Shown here: piece by piece, positions 28,590 through 37,566 of the stretch
Position numbering within the stretch: position 1 is the stretch's first letter
Layout: the number at the start of each line of letters is the position of its first letter
Origin: an uncultured Aquimarina sp.
Lineage (GTDB): Bacteria > Bacteroidota > Bacteroidia > Flavobacteriales > Flavobacteriaceae
DNA: 64,000 bases
Assembly (NCBI GenBank): GCA_947492105.1
Contig: CANLMN010000010.1
Location: 81,662 to 145,661, forward strand
Direction: 5' to 3'
The notes under the pieces: model-generated
The model's input: the letters and a program-made list of their open reading frames with translations, nothing else
Told to the model about the DNA's origin: nothing
Databases searched by the model: none
Position numbers and translations under genes: made by a program

Positions 28590-29957
28590 ATGAGAAATCT
28601 TTTTTTATCAATGGCCTTGGCATGCAGTGTCCTTGCTAACGCGAATTATCAGAACAATTCCAAATCCAACAAAAGCTATCCCAATGAGATCGGAACAAAT
28701 ACTGCCCAATGCTCTGAATTAAAAATAGCTGTTGTCTTTGACAATTATGGATCAGAAACTAGCTGGGATCTAAAAAATGCCGCAGGAGATATCATTGAAT
28801 CGGGCGGAGGCTACAGCAACTCATCTCCTGATATTTCTAAAAACGTTTGCTTAACCGATGGTGCGTATACATTTACGATCAATGATAGTTATGGAGATGG
28901 AATATGCTGTACCTATGGACAAGGATCTTATGCTATTACACTCAATGGAACTGCATTAATATCTGGCGGTGCATTTGGTACTACAGAATCCAAATCATTC
29001 TCTATAGGAAAAGCATCACCTCCTCCAAATCCAACAAACTTAGTCGCGTCTAATATCAAAAGCACCTCTGCGCTTCTCTCTTGGCAGACCCAAGAAGACG
29101 TTTCTAATCTGATAACTTTTGACATTTACAACGATTCTAAAATTATAAAGAGTGTAACTGGAGCCAAAACTGTTACATTAGATAAACTAACCCCAGAAAC
29201 TACCTATAACCTTTCTGTAAAAGCAAAAAATATCGAAGGAGACCAATCTTTATTCTCTAATTCAATTCAAATTACGACAGCAAAACGACCTAAGGGCGGA
29301 GAAGTTTCTCAAGAGTTATTAGATCTTCTTGATTTGGTAAATGCTGCAAGAGCAAATGATGGAAAAAGCCCATTAAAACTAGATACAAAATTAATAGCGG
29401 CAGCCGAAGTGCATGCCAATGACATGAATGACAACAACATATTCTCTCACACTGGGTCTGATGGTTCTAGTGTAAGTGATAGAGTGAATCGTCAGGATTA
29501 TTCTTGGAATGCAGTCGCTGAGAATATCGCAAATGGACAACGAAATGCACAACAAGTACACGATGCTTGGATGAATAGTCCTGGTCACAGAACAAACATA
29601 TTAAATGCTAGGTATACCGAAATAGGATTATCTCGTGTAGCAAACCTATGGGTTCAAGTATTTGCAAATCCATCGAATGCCTTTCAATTCAAAAATAATG
29701 ATATCGCAAAAAATAATGCACAAGAAGAAGAATTGGAAATGTATCCTAATTTGCTTGACAAATCGCAAAACACAATTACAGTTTCTGGTCATCAGCCACA
29801 CACAAGCTATAGCATCTATTCTATAACTGGTCAAAGAGTACAATATGGAAAAATAACAGACACCAAAATAACATTAAAAAACCCTAAATCAGGCATGTAC
29901 ATCATCAACTTTATTTCAGGGCAACAAAATATCACCAAACGATTTATAAAGAAGTAA
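28590..29957 (+). CDS. Secreted CAP/SCP-domain protein with Fn3 and T9SS sorting domain
   Basis: A 455-residue protein with a signal peptide (residues 1-19). Residues 40-145 form a beta-rich module with NDSYGDGICCTYGQGSY. A fibronectin type III domain follows at about 148-230 (PPPNPTNLVASNIKSTSALL). The CAP domain is at about 240-365, with FSHTGSDGSS, AENIANG and AWMNSPGHRTNIL, the last two being the usual CAP signatures. The final 80 residues (EMYPNLLDKSQNTITV to KRFIKK) are a T9SS type-A sorting domain. Probably surface-anchored; the activity of bacterial CAP domains is not well established. Confidence 0.9.
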   Translation: MRNLFLSMALACSVLANANYQNNSKSNKSYPNEIGTNTAQCSELKIAVVFDNYGSETSWDLKNAAGDIIESGGGYSNSSPDISKNVCLTDGAYTFTINDSYGDGICCTYGQGSYAITLNGTALISGGAFGTTESKSFSIGKASPPPNPTNLVASNIKSTSALLSWQTQEDVSNLITFDIYNDSKIIKSVTGAKTVTLDKLTPETTYNLSVKAKNIEGDQSLFSNSIQITTAKRPKGGEVSQELLDLLDLVNAARANDGKSPLKLDTKLIAAAEVHANDMNDNNIFSHTGSDGSSVSDRVNRQDYSWNAVAENIANGQRNAQQVHDAWMNSPGHRTNILNARYTEIGLSRVANLWVQVFANPSNAFQFKNNDIAKNNAQEEELEMYPNLLDKSQNTITVSGHQPHTSYSIYSITGQRVQYGKITDTKITLKNPKSGMYIINFISGQQNITKRFIKK

Positions 29958-30112
29958 TCCTATATCAATTTAGGTACACAAATTCGCATTCATAACACTG
30001 TTATTTTTTTTACGTAAACAAGCATTTACAGATAGAAAAAAAGACAAGTAGATATGCAACATTATACACCTATATTGTTATTAAACAACACACACATTGC
30101 CTAACAAAAAGA

Positions 30113-30146
30113 TCAAGCTCTTTTACAAAAAAAGAGCTTGATTCTT
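30113..30146 (+). terminator. Terminator after the CAP-domain gene
   Basis: TCAAGCTCTTTT and AAAAGAGCTTGA form a 12-bp stem followed by TTCTTT. It lies about 155 bp after the CAP gene stop and could also serve the converging dnaG side. Confidence 0.7.
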
Positions 30147-30192
30147 TATAAGACACACTTGTAGAATTTTGAATTAGTTTTTTACGTATAAT

Positions 30193-30338
30193 ACCCGTTA
30201 AAATGTAATTGTAGACCAAAATAATTTGAACTATAAAACTGAAACATAGCCGTGGTTACGATTTAATTTTTTAGTAAAAAAAAGCAGAAAAAGAAGCTCA
30301 TTATTGGTCTATAATTATTTTCTAAATGGAATGGTATA
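30193..30338 (+). repeat. Dispersed intergenic element, module 1 (copy 1)
   Basis: About 145 bases in the 522-bp gap between the converging CAP gene and dnaG. It begins CGTTAAAATGTAATTGTAG and ends in ATAATTATTTTCTAAATGG. The ends form an inverted repeat, TAATTGTAGACCAA (30206-30219) against TTGGTCTATAATTA (30304-30317), 13 of 14 bases. A central hairpin reads TAGCC-GT-GGTTA. Related copies start at 55804 and 63362. No gene is seen in the rest of the gap. Confidence 0.75.
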
Positions 30339-30479
30339 AATCTCCGTGATTATACTATAAAGTCATCAGACGCTTCACCAAGCAACATCACCCGTATCTT
30401 ATTTTAAACATTTAGAATCTTGTTTTGGGAAATACGCAAAACCTTATTTGAGAATCACAATAGAACAAGTGCACTATCG

Positions 30480-32474
30480 TCACATTACTCGATTTAATTT
30501 TTCAGAAAGCACTTTTTTTAGCGCACTGTAATCCATAATATCTTGTAAAATCTCTCTACTATTTACCACTGGGACCTCATCATCCTCCGTTCCCTCTGTA
30601 GTTGGCGGATTCTGTACTAACACCGATAATTCTTCAATCTTTTGATTGATTAGAAAACGTCTCAAATTAAGAATTGTATCATTCACCAATTGTGCAATTG
30701 TTGTTTGCTTTTGTTTTACATAAATCTCATTGCGCTCCCAATCATGCAAAATATATCGTTCTTCATTCATTAAAAGTGTTGTAATCTCTTCTGCTATTTC
30801 GACCGGAATTTCGTTGATAAAGCTATCCATCTGAAAATTTTGATCCTGACTCAAACGAGCTACAACTACATCATAAACCTGTCGGAACATGACATTGGTA
30901 AACGCTACCTCATCATCCTGTAAATCGAGATAGACTTTTTCATAGACCTTTGCTGTGTAATTTTCTGGTACTAGTTCTAATTCTCCATCCTCATTTTCTT
31001 TCAAAACCATATCCTCAAACTCGGTTTCTTCGGTTCCATAAAGCAATAGAATCTCAATAATTTTACGCTCTAATATATGTTGTTCATTGACTTTTGGACG
31101 TTGTTGCACTGGTACATCTTCTCGCACCACCTGCATGGCATTTTTCCCTTCTTTAGGTTTTTTAGGATCATCAGAGGCGTTACGCAATTGCGCCAAAGTA
31201 TTAAATAGCACCTCTTCTGAGATATCCATGATACGAGCACACTCTCTTACGTAAACATCCCGTTTGATTACATCCGGAATTTTGGCAATACTCCCAACCA
31301 TATCTCGTATCAAATCAGCTTTTTTGATAGGATCTCCTTTTGCTTCCTCTTGTAACAATGAAGCCTTGAAACTAATAAAATCCTTGGACTCCTCATCAAG
31401 ATACACTTGAAGCTCACTTAGGGTGTTTTTTCTAGCAAAACTATCTGGATCTTCTCCCTCTGGAAATGTACATATACGAACATTCATCCCTTGCTCTAGA
31501 ATGAGATCAATTCCTCGTATCGCTGCTCGCATTCCGGCGGCATCTCCATCAAAAAGTACTGTAATATTCTTAGTCAAACGACTTATTAACCGTATTTGTT
31601 CCGAGGTCAAGGCAGTTCCTGATGAAGACACAACATTTGAAATTCCTGTTTGTTGAAATTGAATTACATCCGTATACCCTTCTACCAAATAGCAGATATT
31701 CTCTTTTGCTATAGCCTGTTTCCCTTCATAAATCCCGTACAACACCTTACTCTTATGATAAATATCACTTTCGGGAGAATTAAGATATTTTGCAGCCTTT
31801 TTGGTACTAGTCAAAATACGTCCGCCAAAGCCAAGAATACGCCCAGACATTGATTTGATCGGAAACATGACTCGTCCTTTAAAACGATCAAACTGTTTCT
31901 CTTCCTTGACAATCGTAAGCCCCGTTTTTTCTAAATACTCTAATTGATAGCCTTTTTTGATCGCCTCTGTTGTAAAGGCATCCCATGTATCCGGGGAATA
32001 TCCCAGATCAAATTTTTTGATCGTTTCGTCTGTAAAACCACGTTCTTTGAAATAGCTCAATCCGATAGCTTTTCCCTGCTCTGTTTTGAGCATGGTATTA
32101 TGAAAGTACTGCCCTGCAAATTCACTTACCAGATACATACTCTCTCGCTCACCTGCTTGTTTCTTTTGCTCATCGGATTGCTCCGTTTCTTCTATTTCGA
32201 TATTATATTTTTTGGCCAAATACTTAACCGCTTCGGGGTAGGTAAAATGCTCATGCTCCATCAAAAAGGAAACGACATTACCCCCTTTTCCCGTACTAAA
32301 ATCTTTCCAGATCTGTTTGACAGGAGACACCATAAAAGATGGTGTACGCTCATCACTAAAAGGACTTAAACCTTTAAAATTACTTCCTGCACGCTTAAGT
32401 TGTACAAAATCCTCGATTACCTCTTCTACACGAGCGGTATCAAAAACAGCATTTATAGTGCTTTGTGATATCAA
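30480..32474 (-). CDS. dnaG: DNA primase DnaG
   Basis: Synthesises RNA primers at the replication fork. The TOPRIM core is intact: YLVEGYTDVIQFQQTG (catalytic Glu), SSSGTALTSEQI and LFDGDAAGMRAAIRG. The C-terminal part should bind the DnaB helicase. The N-terminal domain has the fold pattern of the zinc-ribbon CHC2 domain, but the usual metal ligands are replaced: GLSPFSDERTPSF where a CPFH motif is expected, and KDFSTGKGG where KCFGCGKGG is expected. So this primase probably does not bind zinc there. Length 664 is normal. Confidence 0.96.
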   Translation of the reverse strand: MISQSTINAVFDTARVEEVIEDFVQLKRAGSNFKGLSPFSDERTPSFMVSPVKQIWKDFSTGKGGNVVSFLMEHEHFTYPEAVKYLAKKYNIEIEETEQSDEQKKQAGERESMYLVSEFAGQYFHNTMLKTEQGKAIGLSYFKERGFTDETIKKFDLGYSPDTWDAFTTEAIKKGYQLEYLEKTGLTIVKEEKQFDRFKGRVMFPIKSMSGRILGFGGRILTSTKKAAKYLNSPESDIYHKSKVLYGIYEGKQAIAKENICYLVEGYTDVIQFQQTGISNVVSSSGTALTSEQIRLISRLTKNITVLFDGDAAGMRAAIRGIDLILEQGMNVRICTFPEGEDPDSFARKNTLSELQVYLDEESKDFISFKASLLQEEAKGDPIKKADLIRDMVGSIAKIPDVIKRDVYVRECARIMDISEEVLFNTLAQLRNASDDPKKPKEGKNAMQVVREDVPVQQRPKVNEQHILERKIIEILLLYGTEETEFEDMVLKENEDGELELVPENYTAKVYEKVYLDLQDDEVAFTNVMFRQVYDVVVARLSQDQNFQMDSFINEIPVEIAEEITTLLMNEERYILHDWERNEIYVKQKQTTIAQLVNDTILNLRRFLINQKIEELSVLVQNPPTTEGTEDDEVPVVNSREILQDIMDYSALKKVLSEKLNRVM

Positions 32475-32836
32475 TTTTCCTTTATATTTAATTGTTCTTC
32501 CATGCTATTTTGACTTCGCTAATCCAAAAACCAAAAGGTAGTACCTAAAACACCATTAGCCGGCATATACACTTCAAATTTACTACTATTTTTGTCGAGT
32601 CATAAACTTCCTCTTCCAAATATTTCTGATACGAGAATCTGAATCCCTTCGAACTACAAATCTAATCTATCAAGACATAATCAAACAACTTCCTTTTTGA
32701 ATCCCATCTAAAAAATACAGCTACCATAAATACAAATTACAATCACTCAAAAATTAAAAAAAATATAAAAAACGACTATATTACAACTAACCACCTCTAT
32801 TATAGTCATTATAGCTCAAAAAAAAACATGATTTAA
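32475..32836. other. AT-rich gap upstream of dnaG
   Basis: No gene or clear structure is seen here. A weak minus-strand -7 candidate (TAAATTTG, 32575-32582) lies about 100 bp before dnaG. Confidence 0.4.
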
Positions 32837-32867
32837 TTTGTATAATAAAGGAATAATCCTACATTTG
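32837..32867 (+). promoter_or_regulatory. Consensus promoter for the 29-residue peptide unit
   Basis: TTTG (32837-32840), 19-base spacer, TACATTTG (32860-32867): a full match to the Bacteroidota pattern TTTG-N19-TAnnTTTG. Predicted start near 32874. Confidence 0.75.
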
Positions 32868-32893
32868 TATCCTTTAAAACCTACCCCACTTTT

Positions 32894-32930
32894 TTTTCAA
32901 AAAATAAGGAACTCCCTTATTTTTTGAAAA
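32894..32930 (+). promoter_or_regulatory. 5'-leader hairpin of the small peptide unit
   Basis: A perfect 16-bp inverted repeat: TTTTCAAAAAATAAGG (32894-32909) and CCTTATTTTTTGAAAA (32915-32930) with a 5-base loop, about 20 bases after the predicted transcript start. It could be a 5' stabiliser, an early terminator, or a translation-control structure. A second small stem AATACC/GGTATT lies at about 32980-33000. Confidence 0.65.
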
Positions 32931-33043
32931 CCTTTACTTAACTATACACAAAAACGAACTCAATCGATTGGAGAGGAATACCCTTTTCTTGGTATTGTAA
33001 CGAACATATTAATAACAAAAAAACACTCTTAAAAACACCTAAC

Positions 33044-33133
33044 ATGAAATCGACCTTCTTCCTAACCACAATATTTGTGGCACTATTTATTTTTATTAAT
33101 TTGGCAGCAAAATCGCTTCTCAAAAAAAAATAA
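33044..33133 (+). CDS. 29-residue single-pass membrane peptide
   Basis: An ATG-started reading frame of 29 codons, too short for ordinary gene calling. Residues 4-22 are hydrophobic (TFFLTTIFVALFIFINLAA) and the end is basic (KSLLKKK), giving one membrane span. It has its own consensus promoter about 180 bp upstream, a structured leader and a terminator 8 bp after the stop, so it forms a transcript of roughly 300 bases. The shape resembles type I toxin peptides or small membrane regulators; no antisense promoter is obvious. Function unknown. Confidence 0.6.
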   Translation: MKSTFFLTTIFVALFIFINLAAKSLLKKK

Positions 33134-33140
33134 AGACAGA

Positions 33141-33180
33141 AAAAGCATCTTTATAAAACTTAGATAAAGGTGCTTTTTTT
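33141..33180 (+). terminator. Terminator of the small peptide unit
   Basis: AAAAGCATCTTTAT (33141-33154) pairs with ATAAAGGTGCTTTT (33164-33177) with one G-U, followed by TTT. Confidence 0.85.
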
Positions 33181-33334
33181 AATTAAATCATTTCAAAAAT
33201 CTAAAACATAGAGTTACATTACAAATTTAGTTCAGAACGAAATACTAGCTCGGGCTATTTATATAGGCTTACATTCAATTCTGATCAAAAAAACCTTAAT
33301 AAAAGAGAAATTAGTCAATTACTCAGGGCTTTTA

Positions 33335-33342
33335 TATATTTG
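33335..33342 (+). promoter_or_regulatory. -7 box for the 33388 gene
   Basis: TATATTTG is an exact TAnnTTTG match 45 bp before the ATG at 33388. A TTAG stands where TTTG would be expected for -33. Confidence 0.5.
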
Positions 33343-33387
33343 CACTCATTTTTAAAAATCAAAATCAAAATCAATAATTTACAATTT

Positions 33388-34038
33388 ATGAAAAAAACTA
33401 TTCCTTTAGTATTAATCACTCTTCTACTTCTAACATTTAATAACACGATCGCACAGACAAATCTCTATGAGAATCCGAAATTTGATGCAATAGCCAAAGA
33501 ACATAAAATCATAGGCATCCTTCCTTTCAATGCTACTGTCAAACTTCGTCCTAAGCAAATGAAAGAAATGTCAGAAGATCAAATACATGACTTGGAAGAA
33601 AGCGAAGGACTTAACATACAAACCGCTATGTACTCTTGGTTTCTAAAAAGAAAAAAAAGAGGATCTCTAAAAGTTAATGTACAAGATCCTAAAAAAACAA
33701 ATGCATTATTGAATAAAAAAGAAATTACTATAAAAGACCTTAAAAACTACACTCCTGAAGAATTAGCAAAAATATTAGAAGTGGATGCCGTTATTGGTGG
33801 TGAATTCCAAACAGATAAACCTATGTCTGATGGCGCATCTGTCGCACTAGGCCTTCTAGTTGGGTTTTGGGGTACTACCAATAGTGCTGTACTTAATATG
33901 AGCATCAACAATGCATCTGATGGCGAGCTACTTTGGAACTATAACAAAAAAGTTCGTGGTAGCCTTGGCTCTGGAACGGATGACCTTATTAACATCCTCA
34001 TGAGAAAAGCTTCTCGACGATTAGCCTATACCAAATAA
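33388..34038 (+). CDS. Secreted protein, possibly CsgG/LpoB-like fold
   Basis: A 216-residue protein with a signal peptide (MKKTIPLVLITLLLLTF..., cleavage after about IAQ). The frame opens further upstream, but ATG 33388 gives a normal signal sequence. The mature part reads HKIIGILPFNATVKLRP, LLNKKEITIKDLKNYTPEELAKILEVDAVIGGEF and SDGELLWNYNKKVRG. A predicted beta-strand start, an ELAKxLxVDAVI segment and a late DGELLW strand resemble periplasmic proteins of the CsgG/LpoB/GNA1162 type. That fold call is a guess from pattern; function unknown. Confidence 0.75.
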   Translation: MKKTIPLVLITLLLLTFNNTIAQTNLYENPKFDAIAKEHKIIGILPFNATVKLRPKQMKEMSEDQIHDLEESEGLNIQTAMYSWFLKRKKRGSLKVNVQDPKKTNALLNKKEITIKDLKNYTPEELAKILEVDAVIGGEFQTDKPMSDGASVALGLLVGFWGTTNSAVLNMSINNASDGELLWNYNKKVRGSLGSGTDDLINILMRKASRRLAYTK

Positions 34039-34142
34039 AAGCAATCTCATTTTTATTTTAGAAAAAAAAAGATTTGACCATCATTTTTTACTAATTCACA
34101 TACTTGAAATTTAGGTGCATTTCATTCTTAATAAAACACCAA

Positions 34143-34297
34143 GCTAGCTATATAATGTCGCATACAGACTTGTTCTTTTTTCCATCTAAACACCTTGTTT
34201 ATATACTCCATAACTAAGGTTATGCAATAGCATCACGGTGTTTTTACATAAAAAAATAACAGTGCCTGTGGCACGAATTTATACATCTAAATTGGCA
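34143..34297 (+). repeat. Dispersed intergenic element, module 2 (copy a)
   Basis: It lies in the 361-bp gap between two converging genes. It begins AGCTATATAATGTCGCAT and ends ATACATCTAAATTGG. An outer stem AAACACCTTG (34188-34197) / CACGGTGTTT (34234-34243) encloses an inner stem CATAAC (34209-34214) / GTTATG (34219-34224). Then comes TTTTTACATAAAAAAATAAC and a small hairpin GTGCC-TGT-GGCAC. Other copies: 52746, 55974, 63574. Confidence 0.75.
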
Positions 34298-34346
34298 GAA
34301 AAGCAGCGAAAATAGTCCAATTATTAAAACAATAATGTTAGGCCAC

Positions 34347-34376
34347 AAAAAAAGCCCGCAATAGCGGGCTTTTTTT
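34347..34376 (-). terminator. Terminator of the aromatic amino-acid operon
   Basis: AAAAAAAGCCCGC (34347-34359) and GCGGGCTTTTTTT (34364-34376) form a perfect 13-bp stem with loop AATA. It works in both directions and lies 24 bp after the DAHP synthase stop. Confidence 0.92.
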
Positions 34377-34399
34377 ATACTTCAATATTACTAGAAACA

Positions 34400-35482
34400 T
34401 TATGCCTTAGCAACTTTTTCTTGGTGATTGATAGATTCTTGGTGAATCGCTTTGTAGATTCTCAAGATAAACTCTTCGCTCAATCCGTGCTGCTCTCCTT
34501 CTAGAATCATTTTTCCTAAAATCTCATTCCAACGCTTAGATTGTAAAATTGCTACATTTTGCTTCGCTTTTACTTTTCCAATTTCGTCAGAAATTTTCAT
34601 TCTTTTTGACAACGTATCGATCAATTGATTATCTGCAATATCAATTTTGGTACGCAATTCATTCAATGTATTCTTGTAGGCTTCATCCTGACCAAGCTCT
34701 TTACGCACCTTAAGATCATTCATATATTTTATCAATACCTCTGGTGTGATTTGTTGTGCAGCATCACTCCATGCATTGTCTGGATCATAGTGTGCTTCTA
34801 CGATCAATCCATCAAAATTCAAATCCAATCCAGTCTGACAAAGATCAAAAATTAAATCTCTACGTCCTGCAATATGTGATGGATCCAAAATCAATGGAAG
34901 ATCTGGGAAACGATTTTGCAAATCAATCGGAATCTGCCATTCTGGAATATTTCTATATTTTGTTTTCTCATAAGTAGAAAACCCTCTGTGGATAACTCCA
35001 AGGTTTTTTACATCCGCTGTATAGAAACGCTCAACGGCACCCAACCACAAAGACAAATCTGGGTTAATTGGATTTTTAACCAATACAGGGTTATCAATTC
35101 CTTTACAAGCATCTGCAATATCCTGAATAATAAATGGCGACACAGTACTACGAGCTCCAATCCATAAGATATCAACTCCATGCTCTAATGCCAACTCTAC
35201 GTGGTGAGGACTTGCTACTTCTGTAGCAATTTTCATCCCAGTTTCTTCTTTGGCGCGTTGTAACCATTTTAAACCTAATGCTCCAACACCTTCAAAATTC
35301 CCTGGTCTTGTACGTGGTTTCCAGATACCTGCTCGCAACACTGTAGCATCACTATCTTTTAGCTGATGCGCAATTTTGACAACCTGATCTTCTGTTTCTG
35401 CACTACAAGGCCCCCCGATCACTAATGGGTGATCTAGATTCATGTTATCTAACCAATTTCTGAGTTCTTTTTTATTCTCCAT
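34400..35482 (-). CDS. DAHP synthase fused to chorismate mutase
   Basis: A bifunctional enzyme of 360 residues. Residues 1-260 are a type I DAHP synthase of the short, KDO8P-like kind (GGPCSAETEDQVVKIA, LRAGIWKPRTRPGNFEG, DPSHIAGRRDLI), the entry step of the shikimate pathway. Residues 268-355 are an AroQ-type chorismate mutase (LRTKIDIADNQLIDTLSKRM, then KQNVAILQSKRW). The prephenate dehydratase and dehydrogenase of this operon carry no mutase domain, so this fusion supplies it. Last gene of the operon; 35 bp after tyrA. Confidence 0.95.
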   Translation of the reverse strand: MENKKELRNWLDNMNLDHPLVIGGPCSAETEDQVVKIAHQLKDSDATVLRAGIWKPRTRPGNFEGVGALGLKWLQRAKEETGMKIATEVASPHHVELALEHGVDILWIGARSTVSPFIIQDIADACKGIDNPVLVKNPINPDLSLWLGAVERFYTADVKNLGVIHRGFSTYEKTKYRNIPEWQIPIDLQNRFPDLPLILDPSHIAGRRDLIFDLCQTGLDLNFDGLIVEAHYDPDNAWSDAAQQITPEVLIKYMNDLKVRKELGQDEAYKNTLNELRTKIDIADNQLIDTLSKRMKISDEIGKVKAKQNVAILQSKRWNEILGKMILEGEQHGLSEEFILRIYKAIHQESINHQEKVAKA

Positions 35483-35517
35483 GACAAAGTTTAAATTTAT
35501 TTTTCTATCGTTTTCTA

Positions 35518-36363
35518 TTAGACAATCCCTTTTAAGATTGATTTTATATGATTTGTATTTTCCATTTCTTTATGTATAGCCAAAAAATCATCTGCTTCCA
35601 TCAAATTTTTAAATTCCTGCAAATTCGCTATATATTCTTCCAAGGTTTCTAAAACATTTTTTTTGTTTTGTTGAAAAATCGGTGTCCACATAGCCGGTGA
35701 ACTTTTTGCTAATCGCACTGTAGATGCAAAACCACTACCTGCCATATCAAAAATGTCCTTTTCATTTTTTTCTTTTTCGATTACCGTTTTCCCAAGCATA
35801 AAAGAACTGATATGTGACAGATGCGATACATAGGCAATATGTCTATCGTGCGATGCTGGATCCATGTAACGGATACGCATTCCTAACGTAGCAAAGATTC
35901 CCAAAACACGTTCTTGCAATTTGAAAGCTGTTTTTTCTACTTCGCAGATAATATTTGTTTTTCCTCTAAACAAATTCGGTATTGCTGCTTCTGGTCCAGA
36001 AAACTCTGTTCCTGCAATGGGGTGCGCTGCTAAATAATTTCGCCGTTTTGGATGTTCTGCCACTTTGCGACACAACAACTCCTTGGTGGACCCCATATCT
36101 ACGACAATTGCATCATCATGTACACGATCTAATAAATCAGGCAACAACTGCTCTGTTGCATCCACCGGAATAGCTACTAAAACTACATCTGCTGTATCCA
36201 ACTCTTCTAGCGTTGCTTTCTTATCAATGATACCTAGTTCTAATGCTTTATCTAGGTTTACTTCACTTTGATCAACACCATACACCACAGCAGTCATATT
36301 AGCCTTGATATCCAATGCTAATGACCCTCCTATTAATCCGATGCCTATTACAAAAATGTTCAT
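35518..36363 (-). CDS. tyrA: Prephenate dehydrogenase
   Basis: Oxidises prephenate to 4-hydroxyphenylpyruvate for tyrosine. The NAD(P)-binding motif GIGLIGGSLALDI is at residues 7-19. HPIAGTEFSGPEAA carries the catalytic-site His, and HDRHIAYVSHLSHISSFML follows. At 281 residues it lacks fused ACT or mutase domains. It lies between the aminotransferase and the DAHP synthase/mutase on one transcript. Confidence 0.95.
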   Translation of the reverse strand: MNIFVIGIGLIGGSLALDIKANMTAVVYGVDQSEVNLDKALELGIIDKKATLEELDTADVVLVAIPVDATEQLLPDLLDRVHDDAIVVDMGSTKELLCRKVAEHPKRRNYLAAHPIAGTEFSGPEAAIPNLFRGKTNIICEVEKTAFKLQERVLGIFATLGMRIRYMDPASHDRHIAYVSHLSHISSFMLGKTVIEKEKNEKDIFDMAGSGFASTVRLAKSSPAMWTPIFQQNKKNVLETLEEYIANLQEFKNLMEADDFLAIHKEMENTNHIKSILKGIV

Positions 36364-36414
36364 TTATCTTTCCTTCTAGGGAACTTATCATTTGTTCCTA
36401 ATATCGTTCTATTA

Positions 36415-37566
36415 TCAGCACAATCTTTGGATTGCTTTTTTAATGTTTTCTTCGGTTACGCAAAGAGAAAAACGAATATACCCAGCTCCTTGACTTCCAA
36501 AAATAGTCCCTGGAGTAATAAAGATGTCTTTTTTATACAAAAGCTCATCAATAAATTGCTCGGCATCCATACTACCTTGAGGCAACTTGGCCCACACAAA
36601 CATTCCTGTTGCCTTTGCATCAAACGTACAATTCAATTTTGTCGCCAATTCCCAAATAAGCAATCTTCTTTTGGTATAGATCGCATTCATTGCAGTAAAC
36701 CAATCCTTACTTGATTGCAATGCAGCGATAGCTCCTTTTTGGATTCCCAAAAACATCCCACTATCCATATTACTTTTCACCTTCAGAATAGCATTGATCA
36801 TATCTGCATCACCGCACACCATCCCAACACGCCATCCAGCCATATTGAAAGTTTTACTCAACGAATTAAGTTCTAATGCCACACCCTTTGCTCCTGCCAC
36901 ACTTAGAATACTAGTTGGGCTCTCGTTAAGTACAAAACTATAAGGATTGTCATTTATTATAATGATATCATGCGCTTTTGCGAAAGCAATTAGACGTTCA
37001 AACAATCCTTTATTTCCAGAAGCTCCAGTAGGCATGTGTGGATAATTAACCCACATCACCTTAACCCTACTCAAATCCTGTTGCGCCAATGCTTCTAAAT
37101 CCGGCTCCCAGCTACGTTCGGCCGATAAGTCATAATAGACTGGTATCCCTCCTACCAATTTTGTTACCGAAGTGTATGTCGGATATCCTGGATTAGGTAT
37201 CAACACTTGGTCTCCCTCATTGATATACGCCATGGTAATATGCATAATCCCTTCTTTGGATCCCATAAGCGGCAATATCTCTACTTCTGAATCAAGTGAC
37301 ACTCTATAGTTCTTTTTATAAAAATCAGCTATAGCCTCACGTAATTGCGGCAATCCTTGATAACTCTGATATTTGTGGGCGCCATTTTCTAAAACTGCAG
37401 CAGAAATTGCCTCCAAAACAGCTTTGGGAGGATCTAGATCTGGACTCCCTATCGCCATATTTATCACTGGCTTACCCGCTGTAATGAGTCCACGAACTTC
37501 GCGAAGCTTACGAGAAAAATAGTATTCTTCTACCGTTTCTAGTCGTTTTGCTGTTTGCACACTCAT
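36415..37566 (-). CDS. PLP aminotransferase of the aromatic operon
   Basis: A fold-type I aminotransferase, 383 residues. The PLP lysine is in SLSKTFNMAGWRVG, the substrate-side motif NPGYPTYTSV and the PLP-phosphate region LMGSKEGI are present, and WVNYPHMPTGA resembles the NYPHNPTG motif. Placed between pheA (4-bp overlap) and tyrA, so it most likely transaminates phenylpyruvate and 4-hydroxyphenylpyruvate. By sequence it could also be an aspartate or general aminotransferase; the substrate comes from context. Confidence 0.9.
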   Translation of the reverse strand: MSVQTAKRLETVEEYYFSRKLREVRGLITAGKPVINMAIGSPDLDPPKAVLEAISAAVLENGAHKYQSYQGLPQLREAIADFYKKNYRVSLDSEVEILPLMGSKEGIMHITMAYINEGDQVLIPNPGYPTYTSVTKLVGGIPVYYDLSAERSWEPDLEALAQQDLSRVKVMWVNYPHMPTGASGNKGLFERLIAFAKAHDIIIINDNPYSFVLNESPTSILSVAGAKGVALELNSLSKTFNMAGWRVGMVCGDADMINAILKVKSNMDSGMFLGIQKGAIAALQSSKDWFTAMNAIYTKRRLLIWELATKLNCTFDAKATGMFVWAKLPQGSMDAEQFIDELLYKKDIFITPGTIFGSQGAGYIRFSLCVTEENIKKAIQRLC

